Assembly: GCA_025354165.1 (NCBI GenBank)
Contig: JANXNI010000081.1
Location: 16,525 to 80,524, forward strand
Direction of reading: 5' to 3'
From: Burkholderiales bacterium
GTDB taxonomy: Bacteria > Pseudomonadota > Gammaproteobacteria > Burkholderiales > Casimicrobiaceae
Length of the DNA stretch: 64,000 nt
The first letter of the stretch is position 1; the number at the start of each line of letters is the position of its first letter. Position numbers and translations under genes: made by a program. This document shows, piece by piece, positions 37,612 through 46,814 of the stretch. The notes beneath the pieces were generated by a model. It had not been told where the DNA came from. It did not search any database and was given only the letters and a program-made list of their open reading frames with translations.

Positions 37612-37635
37612 AAAAAACGCGCCCTGAGGCGCGTT
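37612..37635 (-). terminator. Intrinsic terminator of the cytochrome c gene
   Basis: On the minus strand the stem AACGCGCC/GGCGCGTT with loop TCAG is followed by a T-run. It lies about 20 bp after the stop at 37656. Confidence 0.8.
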
Positions 37636-37655
37636 GACGGATAAGCGTTGCGACA

Positions 37656-38144
37656 TTACTTTGACTTGGCAACTTGGTAGTCGACGGCTGCTTTGACTTC
37701 TTCGTCGCTCAGCGCGACTTGACCGCCCTTGGCCGGCATTGCCTTGAATCCTTTGAGCGCGTGTTCGTACAAGGTGCTAACGCCCTGCGCGATGCGCGGT
37801 GCCCACAGTCCCTTATCACCCATCTTAGGCGCGCCAGCGATACCTGCGCCGTGGCAGGCTACACAAGCACCGTTAAAAACTTCTTCGCCACTTTTTGCTT
37901 TGGCCGCGATCACTGGCACGACGGCAGCGGCAGGCGGTGGTGCGCCGTCGAACTTCACAAGTTCTCCCACTGGGCGGATGCGCTGAAGCACGGACGCTTT
38001 CGACTCGGTCGCGTCAATGTGCTTGCTACCGGTCACAAGTTGCGCGCCAAGTACAGCGATGCCTACTGGAATTATCAGCGCCAGAATGCAAACGACGATA
38101 AGCTGCTTGGGTGTCTTGATCAGTGTGCCGTGTTCTTCGCTCAT
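37656..38144 (-). CDS. Membrane-anchored c-type cytochrome, c5-like
   Basis: A 162-residue protein with a single N-terminal membrane helix (~13-37) and a monohaem domain. The haem site is CVACH (94-98), and the distal Met is probably in FKAMPAKGG. The segment LWAPRIAQG and the final ALSDEEVKAAVDYQV are usual in cytochrome c5-type carriers. It should carry electrons in the periplasm. The ATG at 38144 was preferred over an upstream TTG that adds non-family residues. The linker between helix and haem domain is alanine and proline-rich. Confidence 0.9.
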   Translation of the reverse strand: MSEEHGTLIKTPKQLIVVCILALIIPVGIAVLGAQLVTGSKHIDATESKASVLQRIRPVGELVKFDGAPPPAAAVVPVIAAKAKSGEEVFNGACVACHGAGIAGAPKMGDKGLWAPRIAQGVSTLYEHALKGFKAMPAKGGQVALSDEEVKAAVDYQVAKSK

Positions 38145-38286
38145 ACCTGTGATTTTGCCTATGACGTGGATGGACGACGGCTTTGCGGAAGCTGCGTCTG
38201 ACAACTTTCAATTATAGCGAGGCGTACTGGTGAGCGATTCAGCCAGCAGACCGGCCACCGAAGCCGCCCCCTATAATCCTGCCAAT

Positions 38287-38363
38287 GCGCCCGTAGCTCA
38301 GCTGGATAGAGTATTGGTTTCCGAAGCCAAGGGTCACTGGTTCGACTCCAGTCGGGCGCGCCA
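38287..38363 (+). tRNA. tRNA-Arg (anticodon CCG)
   Basis: A complete 77-nt cloverleaf. The acceptor stem is GCGCCCG/CGGGCGC, the D-arm has AGCTCAGCTGGATAGAGT, and the anticodon stem TTGGT/GCCAA holds the loop TTCCGAA, giving CCG. The T-arm is ACTGG-TTCGACT-CCAGT. CCA is encoded. It reads the arginine codon CGG. No sign of an integrated element was seen on its 3' side; a transporter gene follows after 40 bp. Confidence 0.97.
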
Positions 38364-38402
38364 TCTTCACACTTCCCGCCAACGTATTTCCTTCACTCTG
38401 TT

Positions 38403-39596
38403 TTGTCTTCCCCTTCCAGTTTGACGCCGCACGAGCGACGCGCGAGCGGCTGGCTCGCCAGCATTGTTGCTCTCCGCCTGTTCGGGCTGTTTTCAATATT
38501 TCCGGTATTTGCAATTTATGGGCGAGATTTGCCCGGCGGCCAGGAGTCGTACCTGATTGCGCTGGCGATTTCAATTTACGGTTTTACGCAAGGGCTTTTT
38601 CAGCTGCCGTTTGGTGCCGCATCGGATCGTTTTGGCCGCAAGAGAATCATCGTCATCGGCCTGTTGATTCTTATGCTCGGTAGCGTGGTCGCGGCGATGT
38701 CGACGACGATTGTCGGTGTCATCGTCGGCCGCGCTTTGCAGGGGGCGGGCGCTGTCAGCGCCGCTGCGTCAGCCTTCATTGCGGACTCGACGCGTGCAGA
38801 GGTGCGCACCAAAGCGATGGCGATGGTCGGTGCTGCGGTCGGCGTCACGTTCGCCGTGGCCTTGATCAGTGCGCCGCCGTTGACCGCGTGGATTGGATTG
38901 TCGGGGCTTTTTTGGCTGACCGCTGCGCTGGCAATGTGCGGCGTGATCATCGTGGTGTGGGTGGTTCCGTCGGCACCGTTGCAACCGCAGCCGGCCGAAA
39001 CTTTGCGCCACGGCGACGTATTGTTTGATCCGCAGCTACTACGGCTGAATCTAGGTGTTTTCGTACTATTTATCTGCCAGACGGCAATCTTTATTGTCCT
39101 GCCGACGCAACTCGTGCATCTCGGCCATCTACCATCGCCGCAGCACTGGATGGTGTATGCACCGGTATTGCTGGTCTCATTCGCAGCAATGATTCCACCG
39201 TTGCTTGCCGCCGAGCGACGGGGCAAGATTCGCGAAGTGTTTCTGGGCGCTGTGGCGCTGCTGTTTGTGGCGATGCTCGCTGCGCCGTTTGCAGCGAGCG
39301 CGGCACTAACGGGTCTGGTGATTTTTTTGCTGCTGTTTTTCATTGCCTTGAACCTGCTTGAGGCGCTGCAGCCGTCGTTGGTATCGCGCCTGGCACCGCC
39401 GCACTTAAAGGGCTTCGCGATGGGGGTTTACAACACGACGCAAGCCTTTGGTCTGTTTCTGGGCGGCGTTCTGGGCGGCACGCTGTCAAAGCGATTTGGC
39501 GATAGCGCGGTGTTTTATGTTTGCGCTGCGCTCACCGCGTTTTGGTTCGTTGCGGCCTGGTCAATGAAGCCGCCGGCGAGCAAACACAAAAGCTAA
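38403..39596 (+). CDS. Major facilitator superfamily transporter
   Basis: A 397-residue transporter with about twelve membrane helices. The loop between helices 2 and 3 carries the MFS signature as GAASDRFGRKRII, and a drug-exporter-like GRALQGAGAVSAA lies in helix 5. It looks like the YajR/DHA1 group. No ATG is available near the N-terminus: the frame starts at a TTG at 38403, 40 bp after the tRNA. The substrate is unknown. The following gene is convergent. Confidence 0.88.
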   Translation: MSSPSSLTPHERRASGWLASIVALRLFGLFSIFPVFAIYGRDLPGGQESYLIALAISIYGFTQGLFQLPFGAASDRFGRKRIIVIGLLILMLGSVVAAMSTTIVGVIVGRALQGAGAVSAAASAFIADSTRAEVRTKAMAMVGAAVGVTFAVALISAPPLTAWIGLSGLFWLTAALAMCGVIIVVWVVPSAPLQPQPAETLRHGDVLFDPQLLRLNLGVFVLFICQTAIFIVLPTQLVHLGHLPSPQHWMVYAPVLLVSFAAMIPPLLAAERRGKIREVFLGAVALLFVAMLAAPFAASAALTGLVIFLLLFFIALNLLEALQPSLVSRLAPPHLKGFAMGVYNTTQAFGLFLGGVLGGTLSKRFGDSAVFYVCAALTAFWFVAAWSMKPPASKHKS

Positions 39597-39635
39597 GCGG
39601 GCGGCCTGCCGTTATTTAGCATTGATGCTCGAGCT

Positions 39636-40352
39636 CTAGTTAAGCGGTTGATTCAACTGAATCAGCCGAATATGCTCCTCGCGCTCCTGATCAACGATGG
39701 CTTTGATGAAATCCTGCGCACGGTCCATGTGTGCGAATGCTGCGTAGCCACGCTCCAGAAAGGTGTGCAAGCCGCCGACGCCACCAATCTGCGCCGGACC
39801 GCTCATCATGCGTAGCAGGCCACGCAGCAACGGCAAACGCGACAGCTTGTCGAGTGCGAGACCGATGTCGCGCGTCAATTCAATTTGCTGCAAGCGCAGG
39901 TCGAATTGCCCCATCGCCCGATAGGCGGCAGCGTACGATGCTTCAGTGAGGACGAGCGGGGCACTTGCCGTTTGCGTCGTCCGCAATTGCCTTACCATCA
40001 GCCCGTCCATGCGCTCCGACAAGGCGTCCATTTCAAGTGCTGCCGCCAGCGTGCGCAACGCCCTATCCGGAAGAAATTTCACCAGAATTTTGATCACGCG
40101 TTCGATGTCTGCGTCGCGTTGTGTGAGATCTTCTGTCGAATACAACTCGGTCAAAAAGAACGTGGTGGCAGGACCATACTTCGGCGATTTCAGCAGTGCA
40201 GCATGGGTCATCGCAAGACGCGCTTGCTGCCAGGAGCGAACCGCCAATCGGTCAGCCGCGCCAATATCCGAGCTCGCTGCCGATATGCGCTCAGTACGCG
40301 CCGCAGCAAAGTGCGAGCGTAACAATGATTCAACGGAATTAAATTTCGCCAT
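39636..40352 (-). CDS. Helical protein of unknown function
   Basis: A 238-residue, mainly helical soluble protein. It contains FFLTELYSTEDLTQRDADIERV and FLPDRALRTLAAALEMDALSE, segments I associate with an uncharacterised proteobacterial family, but I cannot name it. No signal peptide, membrane helix or metal motif was seen. The gene is convergent with the MFS gene and divergent from the Tat-exported protein gene. Confidence 0.7.
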   Translation of the reverse strand: MAKFNSVESLLRSHFAAARTERISAASSDIGAADRLAVRSWQQARLAMTHAALLKSPKYGPATTFFLTELYSTEDLTQRDADIERVIKILVKFLPDRALRTLAAALEMDALSERMDGLMVRQLRTTQTASAPLVLTEASYAAAYRAMGQFDLRLQQIELTRDIGLALDKLSRLPLLRGLLRMMSGPAQIGGVGGLHTFLERGYAAFAHMDRAQDFIKAIVDQEREEHIRLIQLNQPLN

Positions 40353-40481
40353 GACCGAAGCGTAACCAGTTCGCTGGTATCGCTAGAAATATGAGTCCAG
40401 AATACCACTGGGTGTAGATAACTCGCTCTAACGAGACTACCTAGAATCGGCGCAGTTTGATGAATCGGGAGAACGCGATCC

Positions 40482-40997
40482 ATGTGGTCACGACGCAGGG
40501 TTATCTTTGTGGGAGTGGCGGGGGCCGTAGCTGCGGGCGCGGCGTTGGTGTTGCCACGGCTAGGTTCATCGGGTGCCGCTCCGTCGGGAGTTGCGTTGGC
40601 CTCCGAGCACGCTGACATGTTGCGCGCCGTTGCTCAAGCGTTGCTCGGATCGGCGTTGCCGACTGAAGCAGACCCACGTAATCACGAACTGACCCGCGTG
40701 ACGACGGCTACGGGCGCATTGATTGCAAATCTGCCGCCGTCAACGCGTAAAGAAATCGCCGACCTGTTCGGTCTGCTTGCGCTCAAACCCGTGCGTGCTC
40801 TTCTCGGTTATTCGGGGGATTGGGCGGGAGCGGACATCCCGGCAGTAACGATATTTCTAGCCGCTCTTCGCGACAGTTCAATCGGTCTAAAGCAGCAGGC
40901 GTATTTCGCCCTGCATGATCTGCTGCTTGGCAGTTTTTACGCTGAGCCATCCACCTGGGGCGCAACGGGCTACCCTGGTCCTCCTAAATTGGCTTAA
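40482..40997 (+). CDS. Tat-exported small subunit-like protein of a GMC oxidoreductase
   Basis: A 171-residue protein with a twin-arginine-like signal (MWSRRRVIFVGVAG followed by an alanine-rich hydrophobic stretch). The mature part has HADMLRAVAQALLGSALP and a C-terminal FALHDLLLGSFYAEPSTWGATGYPG, which resemble gluconate 2-dehydrogenase subunit 3-type proteins. The GMC oxidoreductase gene starts 17 bp downstream. A small Tat subunit paired with a flavin subunit that lacks its own signal suggests co-export. Confidence 0.78.
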   Translation: MWSRRRVIFVGVAGAVAAGAALVLPRLGSSGAAPSGVALASEHADMLRAVAQALLGSALPTEADPRNHELTRVTTATGALIANLPPSTRKEIADLFGLLALKPVRALLGYSGDWAGADIPAVTIFLAALRDSSIGLKQQAYFALHDLLLGSFYAEPSTWGATGYPGPPKLA

Positions 40998-41014
40998 CGA
41001 CCTGAAATACTCCA

Positions 41015-42607
41015 ATGATTAACGATCCGATTCGTGAAGGCCTGGCTAAAGGTTGGCTACACATTGACGCGTCCCAACTCGGGAAAGACGCCGTGCTTGA
41101 AGCCGATGTGTGCATCATTGGCACCGGAGCTGGGGGGGGCATTGCCGCAGATGTGCTGTCCGACACAGGCCTCAAAGTGGTGATGATCGAGGAGGGTATG
41201 CTGCGCTCCTCGACTGATTTCCGCATGCTTGAGTCCGAGGCCTATCCCACGCTTTATCAAGAGTCCGCGTCACGTAAAACCGCTGACAAGGCAATCAATA
41301 TTTTGCAGGGCCGAACGGTTGGTGGCTCGACGACAGTGAACTGGACTACCAGCTTTCGCACGCCCTCGCCTACGCTCAAATTCTGGCGCGAACGGTTTGG
41401 TTTGAGCGAGCTGACGGACGAGCACATGGCGGGCTGGTTCAAGCTCGCCGAAGCGCTCGTCAATATTACCGATTGGGCCGTGCCGCCAAATGAAAACAAT
41501 GCCGTGCTTGAGCGCGGTGGCAACAAACTCGGCATCAAGGTGGAACGAATCCGCCGCAATGTAAAAGGTTGCTACAACCTGGGCTACTGTGGCATGGGTT
41601 GCCCGACTAACGCCAAGCAATCAATGCTGGTTACGACGATTCCGGCGGCGTTGTCGCGCGGTGCCGTGCTCGTGAGCCGCGCTCGAGCTGAGAAGCTCGT
41701 TTTCGACAGCGGTCGTGTCTCGAGCGTTGATTGCGTAGCCATGCAGGGTACTGGCTATGACACGGGCAACGTTCACGTGCGCGTCACGGCGAAGCATTTC
41801 ATCGTTGCCGGCGGCGCAATCAATTCCCCAGCGTTGTTGATGCGGTCAAAAACGCCTGATCCGTATGGCCGCCTCGGTCGTCGAACGTTTTTGCACCCGT
41901 CGCTGGTATCGGGTGCTGACATGGGCAACAAAGTGGAGGGCTGGCAGGGTGCGCCGCAAACCACTTACAGTGATCACTACCTGAGTACGCAAGCCATTGA
42001 TGGCCCGATGGGCTTCAAGCTGGAAGTACCACCGGTGCACCCCGTGCTCTATGCGATTACGGTTAACGGCATGAGCGAGCATCACCGTGCACGAATCACT
42101 AATATGGCCAACACGCAGGTCACTATTGCGCTGTGTCGCGATGGTTTTCATCCCGATAGCGAGGGCGGCAGCGTGAGACTTTTGGGTGATGGAATGCCGC
42201 AGCTTGACTATAAGTTAAACAATTACTTTTTCGATGCCGCGAAACGCGCGTTGCTGGCGATGGCTGAAATTCAGTTTGCCGCAGGTGCGAAGGAGGTGTT
42301 CCCTGTGGACGAACGAATCAACGGTTATCGAACCTGGGCCGAGGCCAAAGCGGGCCTTGCCGCGCTTGACCTGAAGCCACTTTCCACACGCGTCGCCAGC
42401 GCTCATGTAATGGGCGGCTGTAATATGGCGAAGGATGAAAAAGAAGGCGTAGTGAATGTATATGGGCGACATCATCAGGTGGAGAATTTAAGTGTGATGG
42501 ACGGATCGGTATTCCCGACTTCCATCGGTGCGAATCCGCAGCTTTCCGTCTACGGTCTGGCGTGGCGAAATGCGGCCCGCCTGGCTGGTGACATGCGGCG
42601 TAGCTAA
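41015..42607 (+). CDS. GMC family FAD-dependent oxidoreductase
   Basis: A 530-residue flavoprotein of the glucose-methanol-choline family, oxidising an alcohol group. The FAD-binding motif is CIIGTGAGGGIAA near residue 35. GRTVGGSTTVNW, the cysteine-rich GCYNLGYCGMGCP, VAGGAINSP and the active-site region SAHVMGGCNM are present, with NPQLSVYG near the end. It lacks a signal peptide, so export would depend on the Tat-bearing protein encoded upstream. The next gene, a lipase-like hydrolase, starts 4 bp after the stop. A sterol or polyol substrate is possible; not determined. Confidence 0.9.
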   Translation: MINDPIREGLAKGWLHIDASQLGKDAVLEADVCIIGTGAGGGIAADVLSDTGLKVVMIEEGMLRSSTDFRMLESEAYPTLYQESASRKTADKAINILQGRTVGGSTTVNWTTSFRTPSPTLKFWRERFGLSELTDEHMAGWFKLAEALVNITDWAVPPNENNAVLERGGNKLGIKVERIRRNVKGCYNLGYCGMGCPTNAKQSMLVTTIPAALSRGAVLVSRARAEKLVFDSGRVSSVDCVAMQGTGYDTGNVHVRVTAKHFIVAGGAINSPALLMRSKTPDPYGRLGRRTFLHPSLVSGADMGNKVEGWQGAPQTTYSDHYLSTQAIDGPMGFKLEVPPVHPVLYAITVNGMSEHHRARITNMANTQVTIALCRDGFHPDSEGGSVRLLGDGMPQLDYKLNNYFFDAAKRALLAMAEIQFAAGAKEVFPVDERINGYRTWAEAKAGLAALDLKPLSTRVASAHVMGGCNMAKDEKEGVVNVYGRHHQVENLSVMDGSVFPTSIGANPQLSVYGLAWRNAARLAGDMRRS

Positions 42608-42610
42608 ATC

Positions 42611-43561
42611 GTGAGCGCGCCGCTGGGGGGTCAGACCGGGCGCGTTTTCCCGGTGCCGCTCTGGACCGCATCCATGATGCTGCTAACGGTTGAATTTGCG
42701 CTGTGGAGTTGGCTGGTGAACCACTTTTACTTTCAACCCGGACGGTTGGCAGGTTGCGCCGTTCTGGTCATAGCATTGGCGCTGGGCGTCAGAGCGCTAG
42801 TTGCCTTGGCGAGCTATTTTTTTTCACGATGGAAAGGCTCACCGGTGCCAGTCGCGATGCAGATGGGGCCGCTCGCATGGCTTCACTTCTTTGCAATTGA
42901 ATGCTTTCATCTTTGCATCCAGAACCTGATCCTGATCCCGTTTCGTGGCTTGTTTCACACGGCAAGCGAACGCGGCAACAGTGATGCACGCGGTCCAGTA
43001 CTGTTGCTTCAATCCGGTTACGTCAACAACGGCGCAGTGTGGTTTTTCACTGCGCGTGCGCTCGAACGCAGGGGTTTCCGAGTCTTCACTATCGACCAAC
43101 CGGTTTTTGCATCGATCGATGTGATGGGAAAGCTACTGGCCAGGCGCCTAGACGAGGTTCTTGTGCTCACGGGCGAGCAACATCTCACCCTCATTGCACA
43201 CAGTATGGGTGGACTTATCTGCCGCGCCTACTTGCGGCAGTTTGGCGTTGCAAAAGTGGCGCAACTGGTGACGCTCGGCTCTCCGCACCATGGCACCTTC
43301 CACGCCTATCTGGCAAGCGGCGCGAACGGTTTGCAAATGCGACCCGGCAACCCCTGGCTGCTGACACTTGGCGAAACGCCGGTAACGGTGCCATTCACCA
43401 GTATTTTTAGCGCACATGACACGGTCATATCGCCGCAAGACTCATCAAGGATGTCCGAGGCCACAAACGTTGAAATTTCCGGCACTGGACATGTCAGCAT
43501 GCCCAGCGGAAAGGCAGCTCGCCGCACGTTGATATCTGTACTCGAACGGGCGCACTCCTGA
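42611..43561 (+). CDS. Membrane-anchored alpha/beta hydrolase (lipase-like)
   Basis: A 316-residue hydrolase with two to three N-terminal membrane helices (~15-110) followed by an alpha/beta-hydrolase domain. The nucleophile elbow is LIAHSMGGL, and TLGSPHHGT is typical of triacylglycerol lipases. Candidate acid and histidine residues lie in SAHDTVI and GTGHVSM. GTG start. It follows the GMC gene at once, so the two enzymes may act on one ester/alcohol substrate: the lipase freeing an alcohol that the oxidoreductase oxidises. That link is inference. Confidence 0.82.
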   Translation: MSAPLGGQTGRVFPVPLWTASMMLLTVEFALWSWLVNHFYFQPGRLAGCAVLVIALALGVRALVALASYFFSRWKGSPVPVAMQMGPLAWLHFFAIECFHLCIQNLILIPFRGLFHTASERGNSDARGPVLLLQSGYVNNGAVWFFTARALERRGFRVFTIDQPVFASIDVMGKLLARRLDEVLVLTGEQHLTLIAHSMGGLICRAYLRQFGVAKVAQLVTLGSPHHGTFHAYLASGANGLQMRPGNPWLLTLGETPVTVPFTSIFSAHDTVISPQDSSRMSEATNVEISGTGHVSMPSGKAARRTLISVLERAHS

Positions 43562-43739
43562 CGCGAATTTGGGGCAAAAACCGCGTCAAAAACGAGACGC
43601 CTACAAGACGACGGCGTTTTCGCCTACGTGCTCGGGGTCCACTGAAGGCTAATATTCAATACACACGATAATCAACTGGCCGATTTTTCCCTGTTCGCAC
43701 GCTGTCTGGAGTGCGTCAACAACTTTCTGTGAGCTTCTT

Positions 43740-44114
43740 TTGGCGCTGCGCATCTATCTGGTTGAAGACAACCTGCTTATTCGCGAGAATCTAACGTCTA
43801 CTTTAACGGAATTGGTAGACACTGAATTTGTAGGGTGGGCTGACGGCGAGCGTGCAGCAATTGACTGGCTTGGTGCGAACGCTGACAGTTGGGATTTGGC
43901 GATCGTGGATCTATTTCTTAAGCAGGGCAACGGCTTGGGAGTGGTTGGCGCGTGCCGCACGCGGACAGCTGAAAAAAAGCTCGTCGTGCTGACCAATTAC
44001 GCGACGCCTGCGGTGCGCGAACGTTGCATGGCACTGGGCGCAGACGCCGTATTTGACAAGTCCAACGATATCGAAAAACTGGTGGAATTTTGCGTCGAGC
44101 AAAGCGGCCGCTGA
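43740..44114 (+). CDS. Single-domain response regulator
   Basis: A 124-residue stand-alone receiver with no output domain. The acidic pair is in YLVEDN (residues 7-12), the phospho-acceptor Asp57 in IVDLFLKQGNG, the Thr in VVLTNYAT and the Lys in AVFDKSND. The only plausible start is TTG at 43740, which implies low translation. Its stop is 66 bp from the convergent NarL-type regulator, and the hybrid-free kinase lies beyond, so it may share phosphoryl groups with that pair. Confidence 0.85.
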   Translation: MALRIYLVEDNLLIRENLTSTLTELVDTEFVGWADGERAAIDWLGANADSWDLAIVDLFLKQGNGLGVVGACRTRTAEKKLVVLTNYATPAVRERCMALGADAVFDKSNDIEKLVEFCVEQSGR

Positions 44115-44179
44115 GTCAGCGGGCTATGGGCGCCAATATCGCGCCCCGCGCTAATTTCGTCACCCACAGCAATCAACGA

Positions 44180-44827
44180 TCAGTCGATCACCTTGTTCTT
44201 GAGTGCGTAATACGTCAGACTGCTGTTCGATGTCAGCCCCATTTTTTCCATAATGCGTGTGCGGTACGTGCTCACCGTCTTCACGCTGATCGACAACCCT
44301 TCGGCGATGTCGCCAACCGTTTCACCCTTGGCCAGTCGAACAAATACCTGAAATTCACGCTCCGACAGTTGTTCATGCGGCAACCCCTCATCCGGGCGCG
44401 TCAGTTGTTGCGCCAACAACTCCGCTACGGCAGGCGTGATGTGACGCCGCCCCTGCGCTACGGTGCGAATGGCGGCCACAATTTCCGACGGCTCGCACTG
44501 TTTGCTCAAATAGCCACTGGCACCCTGACGAATGAGATTCAATGCGTAATGCTCTTCCGGGTAGCCGCTCAAGATCAGAATCGCGAGGTCCGGTGCCTTG
44601 GCGCGAATCATCGCGAGCGCGTCGATGCCGGTTTGTCCCGGCATCGACAGATCCATAAGCAGGACGTCCATTTCTGTCTTGCGAACCAGATCGATTGCTT
44701 CACCGCCACTGCCTGCTTCGCCGACGACCTGCAAATCCGATTCGTCCTCGAAGTACTGACGCAGGCCGGATCTGACGATGCTGTGGTCGTCGACAATGCC
44801 GATTCTGATCTTGATCATTCGATGCAC
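44180..44827 (-). CDS. NarL/FixJ family response regulator
   Basis: A 215-residue response regulator. The receiver starts IRIGIVDDHSIVRSGL, with the phospho-acceptor Asp59 in LLMDLSMPGQTG, ILSG and YLSKQ. The C-terminal LuxR-type helix-turn-helix is LSEREFQVFVRLAKG...IAEGLSISVKTVSTYRTRIMEKMG. Two ATGs are possible (44827 and 44818); the first has AGGT at good spacing. It is divergent from the CHASE3 kinase, its likely partner, with about 100 bp between them. Confidence 0.93.
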   Translation of the reverse strand: MHRMIKIRIGIVDDHSIVRSGLRQYFEDESDLQVVGEAGSGGEAIDLVRKTEMDVLLMDLSMPGQTGIDALAMIRAKAPDLAILILSGYPEEHYALNLIRQGASGYLSKQCEPSEIVAAIRTVAQGRRHITPAVAELLAQQLTRPDEGLPHEQLSEREFQVFVRLAKGETVGDIAEGLSISVKTVSTYRTRIMEKMGLTSNSSLTYYALKNKVID

Positions 44828-44929
44828 TACCTAAAAAAATTGAAGCTAACTGAGTTTAGCGTCAGTCGTCATTGCTTTCAGCCTGATCCGCGCCAGCGCG
44901 CAAACAAATTCGATTTTTAGAGGGCCGCC

Positions 44930-46393
44930 ATGGCGATCAAGTTCCACCCCATTCAATGGCTCAAGCAAACCAAATCGACATTGGCGCTCCCCATGGCCGT
45001 CGTTGCTGTCGCATGCCTTGTCGCGCTCAACGAGTTTGGCTATCAGCGCTCAATCGTTAGCGCAGAAAACATGTCGTTGCAACAGGAAAAGCGGGGCGCA
45101 CTCAATGCCTTGTTGCAAAACATGCTCGATGCAGAGACCGGGCAGCGTGGTTACCTGTTGACGGGAGATCAAAAATATCTGGATTCCTACGGTGACGCTC
45201 TCGTCCAGATTGCGCCTGATCTCGACAAGCTGCGCGATCTCTACGTCAATGACCGTGCGCAAGTTGCGCAGTTTTCCGAACTGTCCCGAAGTGTGTCGAA
45301 GAAACTCGCCGAGCTTGAAGTCACGATTAAGTTGCGCCAACTCGGCGGAGAGACCGAGAACTGGATGCAGGTTGTACGTACCGACGTGGGCCGTAGTTAC
45401 ATGGATGCAGTGCGGGACAAGGGCAATGCCCTCATCTCTGCGGCGTCGGTGGATATCGCCGTGAGTCGCATCCGAATTGATCAGAGTCTCACCATTTCAC
45501 GTGTCGGAGTGACGCTCGCGGCGCTTCTCGGGTTATTGGCATTTCATTTGTACCTTCGGCAAACCCAAAAGCTGAATGCTGCGGGTGAAACGCAGCGCCT
45601 CATGCTCGCCAGAGAGCGCGATCGAATGGGCGAGCTGGTGCGTGAACGGACGGCGCGCCTGTCAGAACTCGCGAGCCATCTTCAGGTAGTGCAGGAGAAG
45701 GAGCGAGATCGCCTTGCCCGGGAGTTGCATGATGAGCTTGGCGCGTTACTGACCGCGGCCAAATTCGACGTGGCACGCATCAAATCAAAGATCCCCCTTG
45801 ACAATCCGGAACTTTCCAAACGGCTAACGCATTTGAACGAATCATTGAATGCGGGCATTGCGCTTAAGCGTCGAATCGTTGAGGATTTGCGCCCATCGTC
45901 GCTGTCGAATCTTGGGCTCGAATCCGCGCTTGCAATTCTGACCAGCGAATTCAGCGAACGCACCGGTGTTCAAGTGACAACGGACATCGAAGCCGTTGAC
46001 CTAGGGCCAGATGCGGAGCTGACGGTCTATCGAACGGTACAGGAATCGCTCACTAATGTCGCGAAGTATGCGGACGCAAAAGAGGTAGTGGTATCACTAC
46101 ATGGCTACGAACATCACATTGAGGTGAGCGTTGACGACAACGGGCGAGGCTTTGACGTCGACAATCGTCAGAACGCGAGTCATGGCTTGCCTGGCATGCG
46201 CCATCGCATCGAGGCACTCAACGGTGTGCTCAAAGTATCGTCGTCTCCAGGACATGGCTCGCGCGTACATGCCGTGTTCCCCCGACCGAAGATAATTGCC
46301 GCCAGTGCGAGCCGCATAGGTGACGGAAATGCCGATGGCGACGCGTTTGCCGCCGACGCCACTAGCTCGCCACCGTCGCCCCACATTAGCTAA
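44930..46393 (+). CDS. CHASE3-domain sensor histidine kinase (HisKA_3, NarX-like)
   Basis: A 487-residue membrane kinase. Helices at ~19-35 and ~191-210 bracket a periplasmic CHASE3 domain (ETGQRGYLLTGDQKYLDSY). A coiled stretch leads to the HisKA_3 dimerisation domain, with phospho-acceptor His267 in ARELHDELGALL. The ATPase has VQESLTNVAKYA, DDNGRGF and GLPGMRHRIEAL. The C-terminal ~35 residues are low-complexity. Divergent to the NarL-type regulator; it sits just upstream of the small-protein stress cluster, which it may control. Confidence 0.93.
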   Translation: MAIKFHPIQWLKQTKSTLALPMAVVAVACLVALNEFGYQRSIVSAENMSLQQEKRGALNALLQNMLDAETGQRGYLLTGDQKYLDSYGDALVQIAPDLDKLRDLYVNDRAQVAQFSELSRSVSKKLAELEVTIKLRQLGGETENWMQVVRTDVGRSYMDAVRDKGNALISAASVDIAVSRIRIDQSLTISRVGVTLAALLGLLAFHLYLRQTQKLNAAGETQRLMLARERDRMGELVRERTARLSELASHLQVVQEKERDRLARELHDELGALLTAAKFDVARIKSKIPLDNPELSKRLTHLNESLNAGIALKRRIVEDLRPSSLSNLGLESALAILTSEFSERTGVQVTTDIEAVDLGPDAELTVYRTVQESLTNVAKYADAKEVVVSLHGYEHHIEVSVDDNGRGFDVDNRQNASHGLPGMRHRIEALNGVLKVSSSPGHGSRVHAVFPRPKIIAASASRIGDGNADGDAFAADATSSPPSPHIS

Positions 46394-46587
46394 CGCACTG
46401 TACTCACGATCCTCGCTAACGATGCGTACTGTGAGCGCCGTCCTACACCGCCACCGTCGGCGATCCGACATCACGTTAAGCGACTCACCGATGTTCTGAG
46501 CCTCGGGCCCCGAACAAAATCTCTCCTATGGCAACGACTTGTTATTCAAGCGCAAGCCAAACAGCCACCCAGCTTTAGGAGTTCACC

Positions 46588-46749
46588 ATGTTGCATTACG
46601 CAGTTGTCTTTTTAGTAGTCGCCCTCATTGCGGCGGTCTTCGGGTTTGGTGGCATCGCCGCCGGAGCTGTGGAAATCGCAAAGATTCTTTTCTACATATT
46701 CGCCTTCATCGCGATCGTGACTTTCGTGCTGAGCTTGATTCGTAAGTAA
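46588..46749 (+). CDS. DUF1328 (YtjA-like) small membrane protein
   Basis: A 53-residue protein with two membrane helices, [19 protein letters not shown] and [19 protein letters not shown], separated by [13 protein letters not shown], the DUF1328 signature. The ribosome site TAGGAG lies 8 bp before the ATG. Relatives are stress-induced membrane peptides in enterobacteria. It is the first of a rightward run of small stress-related genes. Confidence 0.9.
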   Translation: MLHYAVVFLVVALIAAVFGFGGIAAGAVEIAKILFYIFAFIAIVTFVLSLIRK

Positions 46750-46814
46750 TCGCTCCGCCGCAGAACCAGTCGCACTGACCCAAATTTAAACCCCTTACTC
46801 TCAGGAAAAATATT

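Noticed and set aside
38364..38402. Possible attachment site or integrated element at the tRNA-Arg 3' end
   Set aside because: No integrase gene and no repeated tRNA 3' end was seen downstream.
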